A stretch of DNA of 64,000 nt from Variovorax sp. (GTDB lineage Bacteria > Pseudomonadota > Gammaproteobacteria > Burkholderiales > Burkholderiaceae_C): the NCBI GenBank assembly GCA_004210915.1, contig SEGS01000008.1:62001-126000 (forward strand), read 5' to 3'. A model generated the notes under the pieces. The model was not told the DNA's origin. It saw only the letters and a program-made list of their open reading frames with translations, and did not search any database. Positions 31,762 through 42,698 of the stretch are shown here, piece after piece. Made by a program: the position numbers and the translations under genes. Position 1 is the stretch's first letter. Each line of letters opens with the position of its first letter.

Positions 31762-32253
31762 ATGTCCAAAAAACAGCACATCAGCGAAACCCCCGCCACA
31801 CAGTTCCTGCGCGCCCATAAGATCGCCTTCACCGAGCACCCCTACGAGTACCTGGAACACGGCGGCGCCCAACACAGCGCCGCGGTGCTCGGCTTCGACC
31901 CGTTCACGGTCGTCAAGACGCTGGTGATGCAGGATCAGGACGCCAGGCCGCTGATCGTGTTGATGCATGGCAACCGCACCGTGTCCACCAAGAACCTCGC
32001 GCGGCAGATCGGCGCGAAGTCGGTCGAACCCTGCAAGCCTGAGGTGGCGCAGCGGCACAGCGGCTACCAGGTGGGCGGCACCTCGCCTTTCGGCACGCGA
32101 CGCGCGATGCCGGTCTACGTCGAATCCACCGTCCTGCAACTGCCGGGCATCCTGATCAACGGTGGGCGCCGCGGCTATCTCGTCGGCATCGATCCGCAGG
32201 TGTGTGTTGCGCTGCTGGGCGCGAAGCCGGTGCAATGGGCGCTGGCAGAATGA
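31762..32253 (+). CDS. ybaK: Cys-tRNA(Pro)/aminoacyl-tRNA deacylase, YbaK type
   Basis: Trans-editing enzyme that hydrolyses mischarged Cys-tRNA(Pro) and related species. The 163-residue single YbaK/ProX domain has the conserved lysine in VVKTLVM, and the substrate-pocket loops with [12 protein letters not shown] and the [12 protein letters not shown] region. Length is normal. It follows the intergenic repeat element and is 31 bases upstream of plsY on the same strand. Start ATG 31762 begins the family opening with no better alternative. Confidence 0.92.
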   Translation: MSKKQHISETPATQFLRAHKIAFTEHPYEYLEHGGAQHSAAVLGFDPFTVVKTLVMQDQDARPLIVLMHGNRTVSTKNLARQIGAKSVEPCKPEVAQRHSGYQVGGTSPFGTRRAMPVYVESTVLQLPGILINGGRRGYLVGIDPQVCVALLGAKPVQWALAE

Positions 32254-32284
32254 CCCTTCTCTTTTTACCGGGCCGGAGCGCACG

Positions 32285-32920
32285 TTGAGCTTTCATTTGC
32301 CGTCCTTCATCGCCATCGTTCTGGCGTATCTGCTGGGTTCGCTGTCTTTCGCGGTGATCGTCAGCCGCTCGCTCGGCATGGCCGATCCGCGCAGCTACGG
32401 CAGCGGCAACCCCGGCGCGACCAACGTGCTGCGCTCGGGCAACAAGGGCGCGGCGCTCGCGACGCTGCTGCTCGATGCGCTCAAGGGCTGGTTGCCCGTG
32501 TTCGTGATCGGGCTCATCGGGCCCGACCTCGGCATGGGACCGGGCACGGCCGCGCTGGCTGGACTGGCGGCCTTCCTCGGTCACCTCTACCCGGTGTTTT
32601 TTGGCTTTCAGGGCGGCAAGGGCGTCGCCACGGCCGCGGGCGCGCTGCTGGGCATCGACTGGCTGCTGGGCCTGGCGACCGGTACTACCTGGTTGATCAT
32701 TGCCTTCTTCTTCCGCTACTCCTCGCTGGCGTCGCTTGTCGCCGCCTTCTTCGCGCCGGCCTACTACCTGCTCGGCGGACAGATCGCCTGGCCGCTGCAC
32801 CGCACGGTGCTGATGGCGCTGGTGGTCATCAGCCTGCTGCTGGTGTGGCGCCATCGGGAAAACATCCGCCGGCTGCTGGCCGGCACCGAGTCCAAACTGG
32901 GCTCCCGCAAAAAGGAATGA
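32285..32920 (+). CDS. plsY: Acyl-phosphate:glycerol-3-phosphate acyltransferase PlsY
   Basis: Inner-membrane acyltransferase that makes lysophosphatidic acid, the first step of phospholipid synthesis. The 211-residue protein has about five membrane segments and the three PlsY motifs: [11 protein letters not shown], a KGWLPV region and [15 protein letters not shown]. The start is TTG 32285, chosen because GGAG lies 7 bases upstream and it fits the family N-terminus; no ATG is available in a suitable place without a long foreign extension. It lies between ybaK and the RidA gene. Confidence 0.93.
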   Translation: MSFHLPSFIAIVLAYLLGSLSFAVIVSRSLGMADPRSYGSGNPGATNVLRSGNKGAALATLLLDALKGWLPVFVIGLIGPDLGMGPGTAALAGLAAFLGHLYPVFFGFQGGKGVATAAGALLGIDWLLGLATGTTWLIIAFFFRYSSLASLVAAFFAPAYYLLGGQIAWPLHRTVLMALVVISLLLVWRHRENIRRLLAGTESKLGSRKKE

Positions 32921-32922
32921 CC

Positions 32923-33276
32923 ATGGCCTCGATCACCCGCTCCCACGTTGGCCCGCGCCTCTCGGAAATGGCCGTGCACAACGGCACGGTCTACCTCGCC
33001 GGGCAAGTCCCCGACGACACCACGCAGGACATCCGCGGCCAGACCGCGCAGGTGCTGGGCATGGTCGATCGCCTGCTGGGCGAGGCCGGCAGCGACAAGT
33101 CGCGCCTGCTCGCGGTCCAGATCTTCCTGGCCGACATCGGCGACATCGGCGCGATGAACGAGGTGTGGGATGCCTGGGTGAGTGCGGGCCACACGCCGCC
33201 GCGCGCGACCGTGCAGGCCAAGATGGCCAACGCGGCCTACAAGATCGAGATCGTCGTCACCGCCGCGCAGAAGTAG
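32923..33276 (+). CDS. RidA/YjgF family protein
   Basis: RidA-family proteins hydrolyse reactive enamine/imine intermediates released by PLP enzymes. The 117-residue protein contains the family regions AVHNGTVYLAGQVPDD and the PPRATVQAKMAN stretch, but a subgroup assignment needs alignment because only some subgroups keep the deaminase arginine. ATG 32923 is preferred since AAGGA is 7 bases upstream; ATG 32917 overlaps the plsY stop and would add two residues. It is transcribed directly after plsY. Confidence 0.9.
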   Translation: MASITRSHVGPRLSEMAVHNGTVYLAGQVPDDTTQDIRGQTAQVLGMVDRLLGEAGSDKSRLLAVQIFLADIGDIGAMNEVWDAWVSAGHTPPRATVQAKMANAAYKIEIVVTAAQK

Positions 33277-33301
33277 GCAGAGCGGCCCCGCGCGGGCTGC
33301 G

Positions 33302-33943
33302 CTAGTAGCGCTTCTCCAGCACCATCTGGTCGGCGTCGCGCCGCATCGAGAAGCGGTTGATGAAGCTGTTGCCGAGCAGCACATAGGGCATCGGCTGCTG
33401 CGACACCGTGGCGTCGATGTCGTACACCTCCACGTCGCCGACGCGCACCGAGGCCAGCCGAAGCAGGTAGCCGCGGCTCACGCCGTTGGCCGTGTTCATC
33501 TGCACCGGGCGGCCCTTGCTGTAGTCAAGACCGATGCGCTGCGCATCGGCGGCCGACAGTGCAACCGTCGTGGCGCCGGTGTCGAGCATGAAGTTGACGG
33601 TGCGTCCATTGATGGCGCCCTGCGTCATGAAGTGGCCGCGGCTGTCGGCGGGGAGCACGATCCGGTTGCCGCTTCCGCCACCTGGCCCGCTGCCGCCGAT
33701 GCTGACGGGCGTGTCCATGCGCAGCGTGGCGCGCTGGCCGCCCGATTCGACCACCGCCTGCCCGGCCTGCAGTGAGACCAAGCGCACGCCCTGGTGGCTT
33801 TCGCCGACGGCCACGGTCTTGGGTGCGCCGCCGTTCACGATGAGGATCGCGCGGTTGCCGATGGTGCCGGTCAGCATGGCCGATTCGGCATGGCTGGCCG
33901 CGCTGGCTGCAAGCAGCAGCAACGCGGCAACGAGGGCGCGCAT
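33302..33943 (-). CDS. Retropepsin-like aspartic protease (TIGR02281-type)
   Basis: A secreted or periplasmic clan AA aspartic protease homologue of 213 residues. It begins with a signal peptide (hydrophobic LVAALLLLAASAASHA, residues 4-19). A glycine-rich linker (SGPGGGSG) precedes the single protease domain, whose catalytic motif is MLDTGATTVALS. As in retropepsins one domain carries one active aspartate, so it probably works as a dimer. The biological substrate is not known. It lies 5 bases downstream of yajQ on the same strand. Confidence 0.85.
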   Translation of the reverse strand: MRALVAALLLLAASAASHAESAMLTGTIGNRAILIVNGGAPKTVAVGESHQGVRLVSLQAGQAVVESGGQRATLRMDTPVSIGGSGPGGGSGNRIVLPADSRGHFMTQGAINGRTVNFMLDTGATTVALSAADAQRIGLDYSKGRPVQMNTANGVSRGYLLRLASVRVGDVEVYDIDATVSQQPMPYVLLGNSFINRFSMRRDADQMVLEKRY

Positions 33944-33948
33944 CGGCG

Positions 33949-34434
33949 TCAGTCGCGGAAGTTGTTGAAGGAGAGCGGCATGTCCGGCAAGTCCTTCTTG
34001 ATCAGCGCCATGGCCGCCTGCAGGTCGTCGCGCTTGGCGCCGGTCACGCGCACTGCGTCGCCCTGGATCGCGGCGCTGACCTTCATCTTGCTGTCTTTCA
34101 AAAGGCGGGTGATCTTCTTCGCGTCTTCGGTCTCGATGCCGCTCTTGACCTTGATCACCTGCTTGACCTTGTCGCCGCCGATCTTCTGCACGTCGCCCTT
34201 GTCCAGAAAGCGCACGTCGACGCTGCGCTTGGTGAGCTTGGCGCGCAGGACGTCTTCGACCTGCACCAACTGGAACTCGGCGTCGCCGATCATGGTGATC
34301 TCCTTGTCCTTGAGCTCCACGGCGGCCGACGTGCCCTTGAAATCGAAGCGCGTGCCGATCTCCTTGGCGGTGTTCTCGACGGCGTTTTTCACCTCGGGCA
34401 GATTGGGTTCGCAGACGGTGTCGAATGACGGCAT
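33949..34434 (-). CDS. yajQ: YajQ family nucleotide-binding protein
   Basis: A 161-residue protein of the YajQ family; members bind nucleotides, and some have been reported to bind cyclic di-GMP. The family opening [20 protein letters not shown] is complete, as are the regions [12 protein letters not shown] and the C-terminal [10 protein letters not shown]-like end (here [10 protein letters not shown]). ATG 34434 is clear; the open frame upstream to 35286 is antisense to murB and not coding. It is divergent from murB with a 42-base gap that must contain both promoters. Confidence 0.93.
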   Translation of the reverse strand: MPSFDTVCEPNLPEVKNAVENTAKEIGTRFDFKGTSAAVELKDKEITMIGDAEFQLVQVEDVLRAKLTKRSVDVRFLDKGDVQKIGGDKVKQVIKVKSGIETEDAKKITRLLKDSKMKVSAAIQGDAVRVTGAKRDDLQAAMALIKKDLPDMPLSFNNFRD

Positions 34435-34476
34435 GAAGACTCCTCTTTCACGGTAGCTGGGTGCGACAATTCTCCC

Positions 34477-35529
34477 ATGATCGTGGAGAACAACGTCCCG
34501 CTGCAGCCCTACAACAGCTTCGGCATCGTCGCGCGCGCGCAGCATCTGGCGCGGATCACGACCGAAGCCGATGTCGCGGCGGTCCTGAATGCGGCCGAAT
34601 GGCGCGAGGCGCCCAAATTCGTGCTCGGCGGCGGCAGCAACATCGTGCTGACGGGCGACGTGAAGCCGCTGGTGCTCAAGGTCGAGATCAAGGGCCTGAA
34701 GCTGATCGACGACACGCCGCGCGCGTGGATCGTCGAGGCCGGGGCCGGCGAGCCCTGGCATGACGCGGTCGAATGGATGGTGCGCCATGGCTATCCCGGG
34801 CTCGAGAACCTGGCGCTCATTCCGGGCACGGTTGGCGGCTCGCCGGTGCAGAACATCGGCGCTTATGGCGTCGAGTTGCAGGACCGCTTCGAATCGCTCG
34901 ACGCCGTCGATCTGGAAACCGGTCGCGCCTTCACGCTCGACGCGGCGCAGTGCGCGTTCGGCTACCGTGATTCCGTCTTCAAGCATGTCCGCAGTGGCCC
35001 CAACGACTTCGGCCTGGCCAGCCGCGCACTCATCACACGGGTGCGATTCCGTCTGCCCAAGCCCTGGAAGGCTGTGGCCGGCTACCTGGACCTCGAACGC
35101 AAGATGGCCGAGACCGGCAACTTCACGCCGTCGCCGCAGGACATCTTCGACTGGGTCTGCGCCATCCGCCGCGCCAAGCTGCCCGACTGGCGCGTGCTGG
35201 GCAACGCGGGCAGCTTCTTCAAGAACCCGACCGTCACGGCCGAGCAATGCGCCGACATCATCGCGCGCGACCCGAAAATCGTGCACTACCCGATGGACGA
35301 CGGCAGCATCAAGCTCGCGGCCGGCTGGCTCATCGATGCCTGCGGCTGGAAGGGCAAGTCCGTCGGCAAGGCCGGCGTGTACGAGCGCCAGGCGCTGGTG
35401 CTGGTCAACCGCGGTGGCAATGCCGACCCCGTAACGGGCGGCGAAGTCATGACCCTGGCCAAGGCCATCCAGACCAGCGTGTACGAGCGCTTCGGTATCC
35501 GGCTGGAGCCGGAGCCGGTGGTGGTCTGA
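34477..35529 (+). CDS. murB: UDP-N-acetylmuramate dehydrogenase
   Basis: FAD enzyme that reduces UDP-N-acetylenolpyruvoylglucosamine to UDP-N-acetylmuramate in peptidoglycan synthesis. The 350-residue length and motifs match the type I (E. coli-like) enzyme: [10 protein letters not shown] near the start, LGGGSNIVL for FAD binding, the [17 protein letters not shown] segment and [10 protein letters not shown] with the catalytic serine. ATG 34477 is the only good start. It is followed by an intrinsic terminator at 35574. Confidence 0.96.
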   Translation: MIVENNVPLQPYNSFGIVARAQHLARITTEADVAAVLNAAEWREAPKFVLGGGSNIVLTGDVKPLVLKVEIKGLKLIDDTPRAWIVEAGAGEPWHDAVEWMVRHGYPGLENLALIPGTVGGSPVQNIGAYGVELQDRFESLDAVDLETGRAFTLDAAQCAFGYRDSVFKHVRSGPNDFGLASRALITRVRFRLPKPWKAVAGYLDLERKMAETGNFTPSPQDIFDWVCAIRRAKLPDWRVLGNAGSFFKNPTVTAEQCADIIARDPKIVHYPMDDGSIKLAAGWLIDACGWKGKSVGKAGVYERQALVLVNRGGNADPVTGGEVMTLAKAIQTSVYERFGIRLEPEPVVV

Positions 35530-35573
35530 AGGGCGGGTGCGGCGCTGTCGAAGACCGGCGCTGAAGATTTGAA

Positions 35574-35597
35574 AAAGGCCACCCGAGGGTGGCCTTT
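35574..35597. terminator. Intrinsic terminator between convergent murB and argG
   Basis: A 10-bp stem (AAGGCCACCC with GGTGGCCTT) around a GAG loop is flanked by A-rich and T-rich ends (GAAAAA before, TTTT after). It can work in both directions, ending murB from the left and argG from the right. Confidence 0.88.
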
Positions 35598-35620
35598 TGC
35601 GTGCGGGCGCGTGTTGCGGC

Positions 35621-37300
<1,680 letters not shown>

Positions 37301-37388
37301 TCAGGGCGCCGCGCGCGTGGGCCCGGCGCGAGGCCGGGGCAGGTTGGAAAGCCCGCGATTTTAGGGCTTGGCCGCCAGCGCCCCCGGG

Positions 37389-37982
37389 TCAGCGGTGCCA
37401 GCCGCCGTGGCCGCGGTACCCGCGATGGCCGCCGTGCCATCCGCCACCGCGCCAGCCGCGCGAATAGCCGAGGTTGAGCGAGATGCCCACGGGCGGGTAG
37501 GCATAGCCATAGCCCGGCTGCACGTAAACCGGCGGCGCCACGTACACCGGCGCCGGCCGCACGTAGACGGGCGGCGGTGCGGCATAGACCGGCGCGTTGC
37601 CGGAAATGACCACCCCCGGCTCCGGCGTGGCCTGTTCCCACGGGGCGGCGTACGGCTGTCGGTCGTCGTCGACCTCGTCGAGCGGTGCTGGCGCCAGGCG
37701 GGCCTGCGGCTGGACTGGCTGCGTTGTCACGCCATAGGCATTGGCCTGAATCGGCACATGGCTGCCCGGCCGGCTGTCCATCCGCGTCGTGTACTGACGG
37801 CCGCCGTATTCGTAGGTCACGTTGTAGCCAATGTTCCCGGTCGATTCAGCCGAGGGCGTGGCCGAGATCACCCGGGCCCACGCCGTTTCCTGGGCTTGCG
37901 CGAGGGCGGTTGCGCCTGTCAGCGCGGCGAACAGGGCGGCGCCGACGGCGGCGCGGGAAACACGAATTCGGGTAGAGGTCAT
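37389..37982 (-). CDS. Secreted Pro/Tyr/Gly-rich protein of unknown function
   Basis: I do not recognise a characterised family. The 197-residue protein has a signal peptide (basic TRIRVSR, then an alanine-rich core, cleavage near AQAQ at about 31). A domain of about 50 residues follows, resembling the outer-membrane-associated segments that read YNVTYEYGGRQY with TRMDSRPG. Residues 125-165 are repeats of the type PVYVxPxP with many Pro, Tyr and Val. The end is Gly/His/Arg-rich (GWHGGHRGYRG). A good AAAGGAG site precedes ATG 37982. The composition suggests an envelope protein that may bind metals through its His-rich tail, which is inference. Confidence 0.8.
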   Translation of the reverse strand: MTSTRIRVSRAAVGAALFAALTGATALAQAQETAWARVISATPSAESTGNIGYNVTYEYGGRQYTTRMDSRPGSHVPIQANAYGVTTQPVQPQARLAPAPLDEVDDDRQPYAAPWEQATPEPGVVISGNAPVYAAPPPVYVRPAPVYVAPPVYVQPGYGYAYPPVGISLNLGYSRGWRGGGWHGGHRGYRGHGGWHR

Positions 37983-38068
37983 GGTGTTGCTCCTTTGTTT
38001 TCCAGACGCGCGGCGGGGTGCCTCATCGGCCGGCGTTGGAGCCGTCGCGGTGCGCCGGGTTCCGGCAT

Positions 38069-38416
38069 TTACACGCGCTCACGCCATTGGTCGGGATCGA
38101 AGCCAGTGGTCACTGACGCATTACGCCATTCCACCACGGGGCGTTTGATCAGGCTGGGGTGGGCCAGCAGGGCGGCGCGTGCCGATGCCGCGTCGACGAC
38201 CGCCGCCCGTGCGTCGTCATCCAGCTTGCGCCACGTGGTGCCGCGGCGGTTCACCAGGGCCTCCCACCCGGGGCTGGCGAGCCAGGCGTCGAGCCGGGCC
38301 TCCGGCACGCCTTCCTTCTTGAAATCGTGAAAACGGTAGGTCACGCCCTGTTCATTCAGCCACGCGCGGGCGCGCTTCACGGTGTCGCAGTTCGGAATGC
38401 CATAGAGGGTCGTCAT
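38069..38416 (-). CDS. Spx/ArsC (YffB-like) thioredoxin-fold protein
   Basis: A 115-residue protein of the Spx/MgsR/ArsC-like reductase family. It opens with MTTLYGIPNCDTVKRARAW, where the single active cysteine sits in the PNCDT loop, and has the family end region with RPVVEW. It lacks the residues needed to call it a working arsenate reductase, and YffB relatives have no settled role. ATG 38416 is chosen; the frame runs upstream to 38452 but the family start is clear. It is divergent from folC with a gap of under 50 bases. Confidence 0.88.
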   Translation of the reverse strand: MTTLYGIPNCDTVKRARAWLNEQGVTYRFHDFKKEGVPEARLDAWLASPGWEALVNRRGTTWRKLDDDARAAVVDAASARAALLAHPSLIKRPVVEWRNASVTTGFDPDQWRERV

Positions 38417-38463
38417 GAGCGCCATGATGCGCGACGAGGCGGTCGGCGACAATGCCCGCCTCC

Positions 38464-39771
38464 ATGAAAACCCTTGCCGATTGGCTCGCCCACGCCGAGC
38501 AACTCCACCCCCGCACCATCGAACTCGGCCTCGACCGGGTGCGCGCCGTGGCCGAAAAAATGGGCCTTCGATTCGCGTGCCCGGTGATCACGGTCGCCGG
38601 CACCAACGGCAAGGGGTCGACCTGCGCGATGCTGGAGTCAATCCTGTCGCACGCCGGCTACCGCACCGCGGTGTTCACCTCGCCGCACCTGGTGCATTTC
38701 GAGGAGCGCCTGCGCTTGCAGGGCGCCAGCGTCGAAGCGGACAAGCTCATCGCGCATTTCGACGCCGTGGAGCAGGCGCGCGGCGATATCACCCTCAGCT
38801 ACTTCGAGTTCACCACGCTGGCGATCCTGGCCTGCATGGTGGCCGAGAAGCCCGATGTGGCAATCCTCGAAGTCGGGTTGGGCGGGCGGCTCGACGCGGT
38901 CAATTTGATCGACGCGGACTGCGCGGTCATCACAAGCATCGACCTGGATCACATGGACTACCTCGGTCCCGACCGCGAAAGCATCGGTTTCGAGAAGGCC
39001 GGCATCCTGCGCGCCGGCAGGCCGGCGATCGTGAGCGACCCGATGCCGCCCCAAAGCGTGATCGATCATGCGCGCACGATCGGTGCCGATCTCTGGCGTT
39101 TCGGCCACGACTTCAACGTGTCGGGCGACAAGCAGCAGTGGGGCTGGAGCGGACGCGGTCGTCGCTACAGCGGCCTGGCTTACCCGGCGCTGCGGGGCGC
39201 CAACCAACTGATCAATGCGGCGGGCGTGCTGGCGGCGCTCGAGGCGCTGCGCCAACAGCTTCCGATCACCGCGCAAGCCATCCGCACCGGCCTCGCCATG
39301 GTCGAGTTGCCGGGTCGCTTCCAGATCATCCCGGGGCAACCCACGCTGGTGCTCGATGTGGCGCACAACACGCATGCGGTGGCGGCGCTCGCCGAGAACC
39401 TCGATGCGATGGGCTTCTTCCCCACGACACACGCGGTGTTCGGTGTGATGGCCGACAAGGACGTCGCGCCGATCCTGGCGCGCATCGGACCGCTGATCGA
39501 CCGCTGGTACTTCACGGATTTGCCGACGCCACGCGCCGCGCCGGCCGCCGACTTGCTGGCGCGCTGGGAAGGCGCGAACACGCGCCGTGATGCCTTGGGC
39601 AGCGTGCATGCCGACCCCATGGCGGCCCTCGGCGCAGCCATCGATCAGGCAGACCCCGCTGATAGAATCGTCGTCTTCGGATCGTTCTTCACAGTCGGTG
39701 GCGTGCTGGTGCACGGAACCCCGCGGCTGCAAGCCAAACACCTGCTGCCGGGTGACGCCGGACCGGCCTGA
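38464..39771 (+). CDS. folC: Bifunctional folylpolyglutamate synthase/dihydrofolate synthase
   Basis: Adds L-glutamate to dihydropteroate and to reduced folates using ATP. The protein is 435 residues. The P-loop is TVAGTNGKGSTCAML at about 45-59, with the Mur-ligase-family regions FTSPHLVHFEERL, the LEVGLGGRLDAVN segment and the metal/ATP region around SIDLDHMDYLG. The C-terminal domain has VLDVAHNTHA. I chose ATG 38464 (MKTLADWL), which matches family starts; ATG 38452 would add four residues. It opens the conserved run folC, SPOR protein, cvpA, purF, metZ. Confidence 0.94.
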   Translation: MKTLADWLAHAEQLHPRTIELGLDRVRAVAEKMGLRFACPVITVAGTNGKGSTCAMLESILSHAGYRTAVFTSPHLVHFEERLRLQGASVEADKLIAHFDAVEQARGDITLSYFEFTTLAILACMVAEKPDVAILEVGLGGRLDAVNLIDADCAVITSIDLDHMDYLGPDRESIGFEKAGILRAGRPAIVSDPMPPQSVIDHARTIGADLWRFGHDFNVSGDKQQWGWSGRGRRYSGLAYPALRGANQLINAAGVLAALEALRQQLPITAQAIRTGLAMVELPGRFQIIPGQPTLVLDVAHNTHAVAALAENLDAMGFFPTTHAVFGVMADKDVAPILARIGPLIDRWYFTDLPTPRAAPAADLLARWEGANTRRDALGSVHADPMAALGAAIDQADPADRIVVFGSFFTVGGVLVHGTPRLQAKHLLPGDAGPA

Positions 39772-39822
39772 TTCCGGCGCTTTCCTCACCCTCACGCTGT
39801 ACTCCTCCAGGGATCGAACTTC

Positions 39823-40677
39823 ATGGCGTTTTTCAAGTTCCGCTCGCGCGGCCCGCAAGCCAACGAAGGACGCAACGCACCGGCGGCCGTGCCCGCGGAA
39901 AGTGTCGAGACCCTGCGCCGCCGAGCGCGTCACCGCCTCATCGGTGCCGCCGTGCTGGTGCTGCTCGGCGTCATCGGTTTCCCCTTGTTGTTCGATACGC
40001 AGCCGCGCCCCGTGGCGGTCGATATCCCGATCGAAATTCCGGACCGCAACCGCGTCCCCCCGCTGCCGGTGCCCGCACCGGCGCCGGCGCCTTCCCCGCG
40101 CGTGGCGGCGGCGACGCCTTCCGCGGGCGGTGTGATCACCGAATCTTCCGACGGCAACGAAATCTCGCCCCCTGCAACCAGCGCGCCGGTCGAGCGCCCC
40201 CAGGCGCCCGCGCCGAAGCCCGAGCCCGCACCGGAGCCGCCCAAGCCCGACACCAAGCCGGAACCCAAACCTGAGCGCCCCAAGCCAGCCGAGCCCAAGC
40301 CGGAAGCGAAGCCCGAGGTCAAGCCCGAAGCGCGCCCGACGCCGGCCAAACCGCAGGACGACGGTGCCCGCGCACGCGCGCTACTCGAAGGCAAGCCGCC
40401 GGCGGCCGCTGCCGCTGCGGCCACCGCGGCAGCCAGCGCCGACAAGGCCGGCCGTTTCGTGGTCCAGGTCGGCGCATTCGCCGAGGCCGACAAGGCACGC
40501 GAAGTGCGTCAGCGGCTCGAGCGCTCCGGACTCAAGACCTACACCACGGTCGTGAAAACGGCCGATGGCGAGCGCACCCGCGTCCGGGTGGGGCCGTACG
40601 CCACCCGGGCCGAGGCTGACCAGGCGGCGGGCAAGGTCAAGGGCTTGTCGTTGTCGGCTTCCGTCCTCAGCTTGTAA
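39823..40677 (+). CDS. SPOR-domain protein (DedD-like)
   Basis: A cell-envelope protein with one membrane segment (LIGAAVLVLLGVIGFPLLF, residues 39-57) and a short cytoplasmic N-terminus. The long periplasmic linker, residues about 75-190, is dominated by Pro, Lys, Glu and Ala in KPEPKPE-like repeats. The C-terminal SPOR domain begins at about residue 208 (RFVVQVGAFAEADKAREVRQ). SPOR domains bind denuded septal glycan, so a role in cell division is likely. At 284 residues it is longer than E. coli DedD because of the linker. It sits 51 bases after folC, as is usual in this synteny. Confidence 0.9.
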   Translation: MAFFKFRSRGPQANEGRNAPAAVPAESVETLRRRARHRLIGAAVLVLLGVIGFPLLFDTQPRPVAVDIPIEIPDRNRVPPLPVPAPAPAPSPRVAAATPSAGGVITESSDGNEISPPATSAPVERPQAPAPKPEPAPEPPKPDTKPEPKPERPKPAEPKPEAKPEVKPEARPTPAKPQDDGARARALLEGKPPAAAAAAATAAASADKAGRFVVQVGAFAEADKAREVRQRLERSGLKTYTTVVKTADGERTRVRVGPYATRAEADQAAGKVKGLSLSASVLSL

Positions 40678-40690
40678 TCGGCGCACTGCC

Positions 40691-41176
40691 GTGGCCTTGT
40701 TCGACTGGATCGCCATCGCGCTGCTCGTCGTGTCGATGTTGCTGGGCTTGTTCCGCGGGCTCGTGTTCGAGGTGGTCTCGCTGGCCGGCTGGGTGGCGGC
40801 ATTCATTGCAGCGCAGTGGCTGGCGGGCAGCGTGGCGGCCTGGTTGCCCTTCGGCGATCCGGAGGCGGCGTGGCGTTATCCGCTGGCTTTCGTGCTGGTG
40901 TTCGTGGCGGTGGCGTTCACGGTCGGCCTGATGGCGGCGCTGACACGCAAGCTGATTACCGCCGTGGGCCTGCGTCCGGTCGACCGGATGCTCGGCGGCG
41001 CCTTCGGTGTGTTGCGCGGCGCGGTGGCCTTGCTGGTCGTCGCGGTGGTGGTTCATTTGCTGGCGTTGAGCGACAGTGCCTGGTGGCACGAATCGCGCAG
41101 TGCCGGTGTTCTCGATGCGGCATTGCAGGGCCTGAAACCCGCGCTGCCTGAAAAGTTGGCAAGCTACCTGCCCTGA
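40691..41176 (+). CDS. cvpA: CvpA family membrane protein
   Basis: A 161-residue inner-membrane protein with about four transmembrane segments (for example IAIALLVVSMLLGLFRGLVF and the ALVFVAVAF-like stretch). CvpA is tied to colicin V production in E. coli and its general role is unsettled. The start is GTG 40691; an open frame upstream overlaps the SPOR gene and is not the family start. It lies 13 bases after the SPOR gene and 12 bases before purF, matching the enterobacterial and burkholderial order. Confidence 0.92.
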   Translation: MALFDWIAIALLVVSMLLGLFRGLVFEVVSLAGWVAAFIAAQWLAGSVAAWLPFGDPEAAWRYPLAFVLVFVAVAFTVGLMAALTRKLITAVGLRPVDRMLGGAFGVLRGAVALLVVAVVVHLLALSDSAWWHESRSAGVLDAALQGLKPALPEKLASYLP

Positions 41177-41188
41177 GAGGATCTCTTC

Positions 41189-42697
41189 ATGTGTGGAATC
41201 GTCGGCGTTGTCAGCAGCGCACCCGTCAATCAATTGCTCTACGACGCGCTGTTGCTGCTGCAGCATCGCGGGCAGGACGCGGCGGGCATCTGCACGCTGA
41301 TGGAGCGCAAGTTCTTCATGCACAAGGCCAAGGGCATGGTGAAGGACGTGTTCCGCACCCGCAACATGCGCGCGTTGCCAGGCAGCGTCGGGCTGGGTCA
41401 GGTGCGTTATCCCACCGCGGGCAACGCCTACAGCGAAGAAGAGGCGCAGCCCTTCTATGTGAATGCGCCGTTCGGCATCGTGCTGGTGCACAACGGCAAC
41501 CTGACCAATGCGCACGCGTTGCGCGCCGAACTGTTTTCGACCGACCATCGGCACACCAACACCGAGAGCGACTCGGAAGTGCTGCTCAACGTGCTCGCGC
41601 ACGAACTGGAGCGCTCGTCGCGCGGCGTGCCGTTGCAGTCGGGTGAGTTGTTCGCAGCGGTCAAGAGCGTGCACAAGCGACTGCGCGGCTCGTACGCGGT
41701 GGTGGCGCTGATCGCAGGCCATGGCCTGCTGGCGTTTCGCGATCCCTATGGCATCCGTCCGCTGGCGATGGGCCGTGCCGCCGACGGCACAGTGATGATT
41801 GCCAGTGAATCGGTGGCGCTCGAAGGTTCGGGCCATGTGTTCGAGCGCAACATTGCGCCGGGCGAAGCGGTGTTCGTCGATCTGCAAGGCCAGGTGCATT
41901 CGATGCAGTGCGCGGAATCGCCGACGCTCAATCCGTGCATCTTCGAGTTCGTCTATCTGGCGCGGCCCGACTCGGTCATGGACGGCATCTCGGTCTACCA
42001 GGCGCGCCTGAACCTCGGCGAGACGCTTGCCAAGCGTGTGGTGTCGACGGTGCCGCCGAGCGACATCGACGTGATCATTCCGATCCCGGAATCGAGCCGG
42101 CCCAGCGCCACGCAGCTGGCGCATCTGCTGGGCGTGCCGTACCGCGAAGGGTTTGTGAAGAACCGCTACGTGGGCCGCACCTTCATCATGCCCGGGCAGG
42201 GCGTTCGGAAGAAATCGGTGCGCCAGAAGCTCAACGTGATCGCCAGCGAATTCAAGGGCCGCAACGTGCTGCTGGTCGACGACTCGATCGTGCGTGGCAC
42301 GACCAGCCGCGAGATCGTGCAGATGGCGCGCGACGCCGGCGCCCGCAAGGTGTACCTCGCGAGCGCCGCGCCGCCAGTGCGTTACCCGAATGTCTACGGC
42401 ATCGACATGCCGACCAAGGGAGAACTGGTCGCGCATGACCGCACCGTCGAGGAGATCCGCGAACTGATCGGCTGCGATGCCTTGATCTATCAGGACGTGG
42501 ACGCGATGAAGCGCGCGATCGGTTCGTTGAACACGAAGCTCGACGGCTTCGATGCGTCGTGTTTCGACGGCGTGTACGTCACGGGTGACATCGACACCGA
42601 GTCGATCAACCGCATGAACGGCAATCGCCCGCGCATCGAAGAGACCGAGGAAGACTCCTCGCGCCTCGCCCTTCCCAACCTGAGCGAGAACGGCTGA
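41189..42697 (+). CDS. purF: Amidophosphoribosyltransferase
   Basis: First committed step of purine synthesis: glutamine plus PRPP to phosphoribosylamine. The 502-residue protein begins MCGIVGVVSS, so Cys2 is the glutaminase nucleophile without a propeptide. The glutaminase region has RYPTAGNAYSEEEAQPF. The phosphoribosyltransferase loop VLLVDDSIVRGTTSREI binds PRPP. Length is typical of the E. coli-type enzyme. It is followed one base later by metZ. Confidence 0.97.
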   Translation: MCGIVGVVSSAPVNQLLYDALLLLQHRGQDAAGICTLMERKFFMHKAKGMVKDVFRTRNMRALPGSVGLGQVRYPTAGNAYSEEEAQPFYVNAPFGIVLVHNGNLTNAHALRAELFSTDHRHTNTESDSEVLLNVLAHELERSSRGVPLQSGELFAAVKSVHKRLRGSYAVVALIAGHGLLAFRDPYGIRPLAMGRAADGTVMIASESVALEGSGHVFERNIAPGEAVFVDLQGQVHSMQCAESPTLNPCIFEFVYLARPDSVMDGISVYQARLNLGETLAKRVVSTVPPSDIDVIIPIPESSRPSATQLAHLLGVPYREGFVKNRYVGRTFIMPGQGVRKKSVRQKLNVIASEFKGRNVLLVDDSIVRGTTSREIVQMARDAGARKVYLASAAPPVRYPNVYGIDMPTKGELVAHDRTVEEIRELIGCDALIYQDVDAMKRAIGSLNTKLDGFDASCFDGVYVTGDIDTESINRMNGNRPRIEETEEDSSRLALPNLSENG

Positions 42698-42698
42698 C

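Noticed and set aside
40095-40440. Repetitive Pro/Lys region as a possible tandem DNA repeat or CRISPR-like array
   Set aside because: The repeat is at the protein level within a linker. The DNA units are short and irregular and there are no spacers.
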